Source: Glandiceps talaboti
Taxonomy: Eukaryota > Hemichordata > Enteropneusta > Spengelidae
DNA: 64,000 nt
Direction of reading: 5' to 3'
Assembly (NCBI RefSeq): GCF_964340395.1
Contig: NC_135558.1
Span: forward strand, 4,356,001 to 4,420,000
The notes beneath the pieces are model-generated. The model was not told the origin of the DNA. It saw only the letters and a list, made by a program, of their open reading frames with translations, and ran no database searches. The position numbers were made by a program, and so were the translations under genes. This document shows positions 54,601 through 64,000 of this stretch, in pieces (the first letter of the stretch is position 1; each line of letters opens with the position of its first letter).

Positions 54601-56320
54601 TAGATTGGTGAAATTAAACCATTATTGTTATTCTGAAAGTGTAGACATAAAATTCTGGGAAACAATGATGGGTGATTTGTAACAGTCATTTTAGAAGTGT
54701 ACATGTAGTGCCTTCAATTAGTGAAAAACATATAGGACAATGATGATATGCTGAATATAATATATCTTTTTCACACACTGTGCTACAGTACTGCCCTTTT
54801 ATAACACACATAAGTTTATCCCTATTTTTTTCTGTTTCTCGTTACTTTTCAATGGCAGCTATGGGTCGGTCAATTTTGTTTTTTTTAAAAGTAAAAAAAT
54901 AAATAACCATCTTCATGTTTCGCTGCCTTTCCTTTTCCTCCTCTCTATCTTCTTTTTATTGGATTCCTGGTAACAAGCCCTTTCCAAACTTCTGTTCATA
55001 ATTGTCATGTTTTCAGCCCCCTACCTGAATAACTCCCTTCGTGAAAGAAATGCTCTGTTCGTGAACAAGTGTTGTCATTGCTGCCATGACTGTAGATGAT
55101 GTTAACACTAACAGTCCAGACACTTGCTTATTCTTACCAAAGAAGGCACTGTTTAGCAAAATGTGAAGGGCAGGTGAAAATTCAGGTATTGAGAAACAGA
55201 AAAAAATTAAGCAATATTGTTAGCACATCTTAGACGTTATGTTACAGAAAAGTGTGGTACAAGTGTCTGTTACTGAATTCTCTATAGTTTGATATATATC
55301 CAGCAATAAACAAAAAGTATCTTCCTTTATGATGTACATTTTGCATTTGGAATCTGTACATTCCTTATAAACATGTTAATGATTAAACTTTAAATTTAGG
55401 AGGGGTGCATTTTTGTGCAGAAATCAAAATGATAGTATGCTAGGATTGCAAGTAAGAACATGTCTTGATTCGATTGGTACCTTCAAGTCAAAATAGTATG
55501 CTAGGATTGCAAGTAAGTATATGTCTAAGTATAAGTCAAAACAGTACAAATGTACATAGGGTACATTTAAGCAGTTAATTGTTGATTCAACAACACAATG
55601 AATTTAAAATCAAATAGAGACCCCTAACCTGATGACATCATAAATTATGGTTGCTAACACACAACCTACGTCACAACTGAAGTTAAAATGAAATGTAAAC
55701 ATTTTTTGAAATTTTGACTGATGTATTGACAGATTTACCATCATGGAACCATGCTGTGTTCTATCAAACTATTCAATTATTACTGATAGCTGCAGGCATT
55801 TATTGATACCTGTAGGTGGAAAAAGCAATTAGTAAATCGACGATTTATTTTAAAACTTCTATGATTATTTTACCCATGTCAGTGACATTTGATGAATGTC
55901 ATCATCTTCAACAGTTACTATTTGTGATTATTGTAGATTTAAAAATGATTTAAAGTTTTCATCAATGCAGTCAGAGTTCTCAGATCTAAACTACAGTGAT
56001 GACCTGCAATTTTTAGCCACAAATAGACACTGCCCCCAGGCTTCTGTGTATGGTTTCAAATTTTGTTTAATATAGCACAAAGGTGACATTATTATATTAA
56101 GAGGCAAATGTGTACCACCTTAGTGTGCTTGATCACATTTGGTCAAATGTATTTAGTGATAGAAAATGACATGTAATTTTGAAAGTTGCAATTGTTTGAT
56201 AAGCAAAATATATTAGATTTCCCAAGTGTAATTAATCAAAATCATGTTTCTTTCATTATCATTCTTGTGGGATTCAATTCAAAATTTGTTATTTCATGAA
56301 TACTATGTAATACAGGAAGT
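51652..56320 (+). other. Sequence after exon 17, no terminal exon found
   Basis: Starts with the GTAAGA donor. I looked for a continuation with a PLTYG-type motif and a C-terminal W.D.WD and saw none. The region is AT-rich without clear repeats apart from an ATTATTATT run at 52140. 57830-59110 and 59630-61890 are similar. Confidence 0.5.
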
Positions 56321-56326
56321 AGACAA

Positions 56327-56712
56327 GGCCTAATAAAAAAAATTGTGTGGTTCGGTTACGCTCAATTTTAGAATAGGTGGGGTAGATAGATTTTTTTATT
56401 TTATTTATTTCATTATATTTTTTTCTGTGTGAGTGTCTAGTTCAGGTTTACCATTGTTTTCCGAAGGGTCTCTGTGTTGTTTATTTCTTCCTATCAGATG
56501 TACAGCTATTACAGATTGGAAGACAAGTTTTAGAGTGTCTTTTCCAGTTGATGTCAGTTTCCACATCCACTATTTCTTGTGAGACTTCACAATTTTTGCG
56601 ATTTTATTATTCTTTCTTGGACACGTAAAAATAAGTTTAGGATCGACAGTGAAAAGCTGGGGGGGGGGGGGGGGGGGGTAATCGGAACCAAACAATTATT
56701 TTTTTTTAGGCC
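56327..56712. mobile_element. Harbinger-like MITE, copy 1
   Basis: Begins GGCCTAATAAAAAAAATTGT, GTGGTTCGGTTAC and ends GTAATCGGAACCAAACAATT, (A/T)n, TTAGGCC, an inverted repeat of about 33 bp. CAA flanks both ends (56324-56326 and 56713-56715) as a 3-bp duplication. Contains a run of about 19 G at 56660-56678. 74% or so similar by eye to copy 2. Confidence 0.9.
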
Positions 56713-56774
56713 CAATCATTTATTACAACTATGTATTCATTTAGGAATAGAATAGGTAATTGAGGAATCCTTCA

Positions 56775-57185
56775 GGGCATTCCTTTAGGACATTCTAGAA
56801 GTATTCTATAAAAAACCATTGATAATACTGTAGGGTTCCTTTAGGATATTCTAGAAGTATTCTATAAGAATCCATTGATAATACTGTAGGGTTCCTTTAG
56901 GATATTCTAGAAGTATTCTATAAGAATCCATTGATAATACTGTAGGGTTCCTTTAGGATATTCTAGAAGTATTCTATAAGAATCCATTGATAATACTGTA
57001 GGGTTCCTTTAAGATATTCTAGAAGTATTCTATAAGAATCCATTGATAATACTGTAGGGTTCCTTTAGGATATTCTAGAAGTATTCTACAAGGCTTCTTA
57101 AGTAAACCTATAGGGTTCCTCTAGGACAGTCTAGAAGTATTCTATAAGAATACTTTGATAATTGTGTAGGTTTCTGTTAGGGCAA
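56775..57185. repeat. About 56-bp minisatellite
   Basis: Seven units of GATATTCTAGAAGTATTCTA, TAAGAATCCATTGATAATAC, TGTAGGGTTCCTTTAG. The centre units are almost identical; the last two are diverged. Begins about 60 bp after the MITE. Confidence 0.92.
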
Positions 57186-59112
57186 TCTATCAGAAGTCTA
57201 TAAGAATCAGTAGTCTTATGTGGTTTCTATCAAACACCCTATATTAATGCTATTATTTATCTTAAAAATTGTGTAGGAATCATGTAAAAATTCATTTACA
57301 ACCTTGTAGGATTTCTGTAGGACCAAAAGAAATGTTTTTGGAAAGGGGCCAAAACATATTGGGTCATTATCAGGATGCTGGTGGGTATCTTTCTTCTGAT
57401 GCGTGGGATTTATTTTTTGAAAACACATAAAATAAAATTTATGCTCACAATTGAAACTGTGAACTGTTGTTACTGGTTTACATTTGTACAAAAATTAGAC
57501 AGCATGTTACTCTATAGCCGACAGTATAAGTACATTAAACCTAAAACATGTATTCTTTGGAGATATGATTTCCGTTAAACAGATTGTTTGTTTGATTGCC
57601 ATTATATTATGATACTGGATTTAATTTCCATGTGAAGGCCTCATACAATTTTAACAAAAGTATGATGATGAATGCCACAGAGAGAAACGTCAGACTTTCA
57701 TTGATTCACTCTTTTGGCATAATTAAAGAAACTATGAAACATAAATTGACTAAGGTTGACATTAGACCCAATATATATGATAACAATGCGAAACACCAAA
57801 TTAAATGAACTTTATACAATATTTGGTTGCCCTAAGCAAATTATATATCATAGTAATATTGAAGTTACTCACCCGTGTCAACTTTAATTTCACAATTCGT
57901 ATCAAATACGGATTGTATCTGCTAACACACAGTAGACAAATGATTATTAGAAAATAGTAGATAGAAGCTATAAAGTGATAGTGTAACTTGAATTCTATCA
58001 TTCAAAGGCAGAATGCACCACCAGGATCTATTTACTTGAAAAACTGAATTTGTCCGGTGACCCCCTGATTTGGTTTCTTGATTTTAACTGAGAATGGGGT
58101 TTGGTATATACTTATTTAATACAAAAAATGGCAAAACAATGGCTGTTGTGTACTCTGCACCTAAGCTGAAATGTACTCTACACATTAGCTGATGTGTACT
58201 TGCACCAAACTTTCCACATCTTTGGTATGTCTTCAGACTTTAATATAAGCATAGATAGATGTTGGAGACACTGTCCAATGTCTATGATAGGGCATCAAAA
58301 ACATATTAAAACAATATATATATTTAGTTACCTCTTTTTTTGAGGGATATTGAAAGTTTCAGCTTAGAATTATCTTCTTATAACCAGAATTGTCATATTT
58401 TGATCAGTAAAATAGAATGCAAGAGTTGTCATGAGATTTGCCAAGCCATTATGCAGACCATGATTTATCAGCTTTATCTGATTCTTCAGTAAGCAATCAT
58501 TCAATTTGGCAATATATTGGTAAGTGTTAATGTTGATAGCCAGGGAGGATGAGAAATATGCATTGACTGAAATGTAGATTGCCATGTACAGATTTAAATG
58601 AATTCCCTATAGGGCTTACATACATTTTGTATTTTGAGAGATGTAGGTGATAGAAGAGAGAAGAAATGATTGCATTGACCAATATATACAATAGTCTCAG
58701 TCAAAACTTCTGCAAATCATCAGCTTACGGATGATTCCGTCTGTTCAATACACACAAAATTCCCCATGTCTTGACAAGTGTTCCATAATGTACATGTGAT
58801 GAGATGAAGAAAACTGTAATGTATGTTATCTTCTTGTAATGACAGTCTTTTGAAATTTGTGAAAAAAGGATTGAAAATGAAACATTGTGTAACACATTAA
58901 TCAATTGATACAGTATTACAAATATCAATTTTGTGATAAAATTGAATATGTTCAAGCCCGATAAGTTAAAAGTATTAACCAGGTATGAAATTCAAAGTGT
59001 TTTATACATCAGATTATTCCAGAATAAAGTCAATTATTGCGCTGTTGTTGAATGTAATATTTCAATAACTTTACATGGTCCTGTGCTAGTACATGTACAA
59101 GTATACGTAATC

Positions 59113-59113
<1 letters not shown>

Positions 59114-59147
<34 letters not shown>
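59114..59147. repeat. (GAT)n microsatellite
   Basis: Eleven GAT units with no wider structure. Confidence 0.95.
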
Positions 59148-59241
59148 AAAGAGTTAAACTTTATATAATGTGCTCATTCTATGGAGAGCTCCAGGTGCTA
59201 AAAAAGGGATGAGTAACAAACTGTGGATAATATACAGATAA

Positions 59242-59620
59242 GGCCTAATAAAAAATTGTGTGGTTCCGATTACACTCAATTTTAGAATAGATGGGGTTGG
59301 TAGATTTTTTAATTTTTATTTTATTATATATATTTTTTCATGTGTGAGTGTCTAGTTCAGGTTTTCCATTGTTTTCCATATGATGTTTGTGTTATTTATT
59401 TCTTCCTATCAGATGTACAGCTATTACAGGTTGGAAGAACAGTTTTATATTGGATTTTTTAAGTTGATGTCATTTTCCGCATCCACTATTTCTCCTGAAA
59501 CTTCCAAATTTTTGCGATTATATTACTTTTTTCTTGAATACGTAAAAATAAGTTTAGGGTGGGCAGTGAAAAGCTAGGTGGGGTCGGGTAACCAGAACCA
59601 AACAATTACTTTTTTAGGCC
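59242..59620. mobile_element. Harbinger-like MITE, copy 2
   Basis: Begins GGCCTAATAAAAAATTGTGT, GGTTCCGATTAC and ends GTAACCAGAACCAAACAATT, ACTTTTTTAGGCC. TAA flanks both ends (59239-59241 and 59621-59623). Same internal sequence as copy 1 (TCAGATGTACAGCTATTACA, TTTTTGCGATTATATTA). The ORF at 59380 is inside it and not a gene. Confidence 0.92.
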
Positions 59621-61939
59621 TAAGTTAATTTTGATAACATGACTGGATGTCAATGATTTGTGAAAATAGTCTTCTAACCTGTATGCTGTATGCTCCTGGA
59701 CCATCATAATACATCCACATATATGTATATATCATGTACATGTCATTAAGCAAAGTAAGCAATATGAAGATATTTAGATGGAAAATGTGATACGTGATCC
59801 ATTAAATGAAGGCAGTCCTGAGAATGTCTTGACTGCAATGACTTTTCTTTTATATGTACTCAACAATGTTTAATGAGTCGCCAATCATTTGTTATTAAGT
59901 CATATAATACAAGTGTTTGGTAAATTTCAACTTAATTTCAGGTCGTCTACGCTCAATGCATCATACTTACAGTGGCAGTAATGACACTGCAATTCCTTGA
60001 CATTTCCTATTACTAATGTTTTTTATATACCAATCTGTCAAGGGTCAGATGTAAAGACACACATTGCTGACATCCACTCTTACACTATTTCCCTGATCCC
60101 CTTCAAAAGTTATTGCAAATTGACAGCCTGCGTGATAAATTGTGTCACTACTGATTGATTGAATACAGCATGTAGTCACACACTGTGTAAAGACTAAAGT
60201 TACACACCATAAAACCTATGACTATATCTGTTTCAGTTCCACCAATTTTATTTGACTGAAGAATATTTTTATTGCAACCTGAGTTTATTTTGTCAAAATA
60301 TTTTTAATGCCATCTATTAAAAGTCTGTTTGCCACAACATTTTTAATTTAGCCATGTTTATTTGTAAATGGAAATCTGAATTTTAATGATGGGACATTGT
60401 ATCAAAGAATGTCTTAAAATGGTCATGTTTACACATTGGAATGAAAAAATTGATATCCCAACATTAAAAGGAAACACATCAAGAAGTATTAGCGCCAAGT
60501 ATGTATTTCCACCATACTGTATCAGTTGTCATTAATCTAGTTCAGTTCTTTACTTTCCCTGTTTGTAACAGGCCCCATTTGTCCATGGTCTGATGTTAGC
60601 AGTTGTATATGAGCTACATATACATATGACCACAGCAGGACAGATACAAAACTCATGACCAATGGGGACATTCTTTATTACTATCTCTTTGTATACTAGA
60701 TACATATAATCAGTTTGCTCTAGAGTGCAATGATTGCTACAAACTTTTAGTCTGAAAGTCTGTGCATGTGCTAGGTTACTTTCAGACATTTGATCAGAAG
60801 GTTGATCACAATAGTTTCTTTTCATAATAAGGATAAGTCCTGGAGGAAAAATGTGCAAATCTGGCATGTAAAAATCAGAGTATTTCATTTCATATTGATA
60901 TCAGTTTCCAAAGTTTGATTCATCATGAGTGGGCTCTATCACCAGAATGCAGATATTATATTTCATGCCGTATCAAGTCAAAGGACAATATTTCACTGAT
61001 TAAAGTGAAATGAATCTTTGTATTAAAGTCAGTAGTGTGATTACCTTTGAGGAAATTTGTCACAAACAAGTATTGTTGTATACAAGCTTTAGGATAAAAG
61101 GATTTACGATATATGTATAGGCCACTTGAATGTCACACCATTAATGCAGTCAACTGAAAACATTAGTAAGGCCATGTAATAAAGACGTCAGAGTACAGAT
61201 CATCTGATAGTGCTATATGTCAGACAGGCATAATGCAATTATTGTGAAATTTTGCATGAAAGCAATATGGCTTATGGCAGTCTAATGCTAAGGTTGGCAA
61301 CCCTGGTAACAGAGAGTTCTTTCATGGTAACATTAATAATTGAAAGTTATCCATACACAGTGCAAAAACCATAATTTTGATGAAATTACAGGGAAATTTA
61401 ATGTAGATTTTACCTACTTATAATCACCACACTGAATAATGGTGTGGAAATGTACTAGTTGATAATTGCAGCTTCACATGAACATGTTCATGCATTACAT
61501 TGCACATGATCCAAGAGGTGACTTTTCTCTCTGGAAAGTTATCCTCAGTATTTCAATGGAATAGTGGATTGTTGATTTATTTGATGTATTAAATGTTAAT
61601 GTATAGAATTTGTCATAATGTGGTAAATTAAAAAGGACATTCATATTACCAAGGCCCATAAGCTTTTGACCTTATGGAAATTGGCCCAATCTGAAATGTG
61701 GATTTCATATTAAATTGGAGTGCAGTTATAATTGAGAGTATAATATCGATCTTCTGAATTTTAATTAATAGAAAACTTTAAGTAAATTTTAGAATAATAA
61801 AAGTAACAATTAAATTCAAAATTTGTGATATAGTGGGTATGCAGCAGAAATTGTGTGTAATTACCATTATTCAGAGGATCAGTCTCGTGTACTGTGCTGA
61901 AGAGTTATGTAAAGTTTAGGAAAACATTGACACAAAAGT

Positions 61940-62570
61940 ATACCCTTACTATAAAAGACCCAGCAGTTGTCTTAAATGCAGTTGTAACATTTCCAAGTTA
62001 TACCTCTGTAACAGACCCAGCAGTCATCATAAATGCAGTTGTAACATTTCCAAGTTTAATATACCTCTGTAACAGACCCAGCAGTTGTCTTACATGCAGT
62101 TGTAACATTTCCAAGTTATACCTCTGTAACAGACCCAGCAGTCATCATAAATGCAGTTGTAACATTTCCAAGTTATACCTCTGTAACAGACCCAGCAGTT
62201 GTCTTAAATGCAGTTGTAACATTTCCAAGTTATACCTCTGTAACAGACCCAGCAGTTGTCTTACATGCAGTTGTAACATTTCCAAGTTATACCTCTGTAA
62301 CAGACCCAGCAGTTGTCTTACATGCAGTTGTAACATTTCCAAGTTATACCTCTGTAACAGACCCAGCAGTTGTCTTAAATGCAGTTGTAACATTTCCAAG
62401 TTATACCTCTGTAACAGACCCAGCAGTTGTCTTAAATGCAGTTGTAACATTTAAAATTTATACCTCTGTAATAGACCCAGCTGTAGTCTTTAAATACAGT
62501 TGTAATATTTCCAAGTTATACTGCTGACAAACCCAGCAGTCATCGTAAATGTAGTTGTAACATTCACAAG
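61940..62570. repeat. 57-bp minisatellite, period a multiple of three
   Basis: About 11 units of CAGACCCAGCAGTTGTCTTA, AATGCAGTTGTAACATTTCC, AAGTTATACCTCTGTAA. Variants TTGTCTTAAATG, TTGTCTTACATG and TCATCATAAATG recur. The 19-codon period keeps several frames open on both strands (DPAVVLNAVVTFPSYTSVT in one), but one unit has a small insertion near 62057 that shifts the frame. Confidence 0.92.
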
Positions 62571-62579
62571 TATATGCAC

Positions 62580-63330
62580 AACGAATACCTTTTAGATATA
62601 GAGCTTTTATACTGTGAAACATTACACCATGTAATCTTGTGAATTAGTTCTCTAGGTGACATCATTTTATGATGTATTGATCTCAAAATATACAGAGTCC
62701 ACTGTCACCAAAAAATCAATGACTTACAAATATACTTGTTCATGAGACTATTGCAGAATGATGGGCTATTCCATGTAAACACCTGGCAGCTGGAGCACAA
62801 TGGATCACATTGTAGAGCCAATGTTAGCACACTAGATGCATACCTAATCATGGTTTTGTAAAGCAGGTCTAACATTGATTTGTCCAATATAGTAGGTGTT
62901 CTGACAAGGTCACTTTAACATAAGAGGTATCATACACAACTAGGATTCCAAGGTTACTCAAGTCGGCATGTATCTTTACTATTTAACATATACAAATGTA
63001 GTTAACTAAGATTACATTTTTAGATTTGGAGTAAAAAGTGTCTGGTTTTTTTTTGTAAAGTTTCTGGAAAAAAGGTCAAATTTGTATACGCTGTACCTGA
63101 AATATGATAATTCATAGACAGAACTAAATGTACGATATACTATTTCTAAAAAATTTAACAATTATGATAACTTAGGAGATTAATAATGCATCCCTTCTCA
63201 ACAAGTAGAGACCTAGTCACAAAATAATTCATTGTAATAATCAATAATTTAACAAACTTCCTAGATATACACGAAAGCGACACTTTATCTGATACCTATT
63301 GATACATGCTAATAAAATACTGCTAATGGC
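62580..63330 (+). other. No feature recognised
   Basis: AT-rich sequence without repeat or exon motif; 63610-64000 is the same. Confidence 0.45.
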
Positions 63331-63600
63331 ACTGTAGCACAACTGTAGTTGGCTGTTGATATGGTTGTGGTCTTGTTGCTCGGCATATTTGCATGCATTT
63401 TTGGAATCTTTATTAATTTGCACACCCTTTCCAGTTTTCATCTTTGCAATACAAACCATTTAGCCATTGCTATGGGCATGGTCCTGTTGCTAGGCATATT
63501 TGCATATTTTTTTGAATATTTATTCACTTACCTACCCATCCCTATTGTTATCTTTGTATATGCATCATCCAGAAACCCATATGCCAAATACAAGGTTATT
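63330..63600 (+). repeat. GGCATGGTCATG-type repeat units, plus orientation
   Basis: Two units: GGCTGTTGATATGGTTGTGG, TCTTGTTGCTCGGCATATTTGC and GCCATTGCTATGGGCATGGT, CCTGTTGCTAGGCATATTTGC, followed by TTATTCACTTACCTACCCAT. Also at 41770-41960, and inverted at 36460 and 49440. The 87-codon ORF here is the repeat read through. Confidence 0.75.
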
Positions 63601-64000
63601 CAAACCCACTAACTCTTTCTTTGTATAATGTACAATATAGAGAACTTACACAGCAATCAAGAGATGACGATAATCAGTTTTTACCGAAAAAAAATGAGTT
63701 TGAGGATTTTTGAGGAAGAGACAACTCATCAAAAATCATTATCATTTTTCAAACACTGGTTCTTATAACATGTACATTGTGTTAACTATGTGTAGTCGAA
63801 CAAGATCTTACACTTTAACATGTACACTCTGTTATGCGACTGTGGTGGGACTAGACACTACACTTTATAACAAACAATAAAAAAAGTTCTGATGTACTCC
63901 CAATTGCCAAGGTGAGGTTCTAACATTGAAGTACCTCATGTTTGGTAACTGTTGAAAAATGCTTGTTTTAAAATGTATTTCTACAAACTTTGTTTCTTCT

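Noticed and set aside
59380-59577. 65-codon ORF
   Set aside because: Lies wholly inside the Harbinger-like MITE; the matching region of copy 1 is not open.
60550-60888. 112-codon minus-strand ORF
   Set aside because: No recognisable motif, no splice or start context of note, and AT-rich chance ORFs of this size are expected in 64 kb.
61894-62454. 186-codon ORF, the longest in the window
   Set aside because: Pure minisatellite with a frame-shifting insertion; no domain or exon signature.
63349-63612. 87-codon hydrophobic ORF near the window end, considered as a POMT1 C-terminal exon
   Set aside because: It is two units of an interspersed repeat found elsewhere in both orientations and lacks POMT1 motifs.
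1-64000. CRISPR arrays, prophage, operons or bacterial defence systems
   Set aside because: The DNA is plainly animal: spliced POMT1 gene, SINEs and microsatellites. The short tandem arrays lack a repeat-spacer structure.

Overview
The window is AT-rich animal DNA carrying one recognisable gene, broken into small exons by introns of about 0.4 to 19 kb and surrounded by microsatellites, minisatellites, SINEs and foldback DNA elements. The tRNA-derived SINEs, many short palindromic MITE-like elements and frequent ACATGTA words suggest a non-vertebrate, probably marine, metazoan (hemichordate, amphioxus or a lophotrochozoan would all fit). I cannot fix the phylum from the sequence. There is no sign of bacterial, viral or CRISPR content.

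The gene is an orthologue of protein O-mannosyltransferase 1 (POMT1; GT39/PMT family) on the + strand. I assembled seventeen coding exons by hand from 3681 to 51651. They join in one frame with every splice phase matching: 2009 nt, 669 complete codons plus two bases. They encode a charged N-terminus, the first membrane segment, the catalytic Asp-Glu motif, the multi-spanning PMT domain, the lumenal MIR region and most of the C-terminal membrane block. Sixteen junctions are GT-AG or unfinished at the window edge; intron 3 has a GC donor. The last roughly 60 to 75 codons were not found and probably lie beyond 64000. A CpG-richer promoter-like region (about 2570-3440) sits upstream with a YY1-like ATGGCG site and a short upstream ORF.

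Layout: 1-2560 upstream flank, with a seven-copy 59-bp array in which every unit carries a DR4-type nuclear-receptor motif, and a long foldback element; 2570-3440 promoter; 3681-13998 exons 1-13, compact; 13999-20828 intron 13; 20829-20917 exon 14; 20918-30241 intron 14; 30242-32335 exons 15-16; 32336-51473 a 19-kb intron made largely of repeats; 51474-51651 exon 17; 51652-64000 intron or flank with two Harbinger-like MITEs and two minisatellites.

No second protein gene, tRNA, rRNA or classical operon-like system is supported. The most interesting points are the GC-AG intron, a tandem triplication of the exon 8 splice acceptor with its exon head, the DR4 array, a Penelope-type hammerhead-ribozyme-like core on the minus strand, transposon families with visible TIRs and target duplications, and tiny retroposon-tail insertions inside minisatellites.
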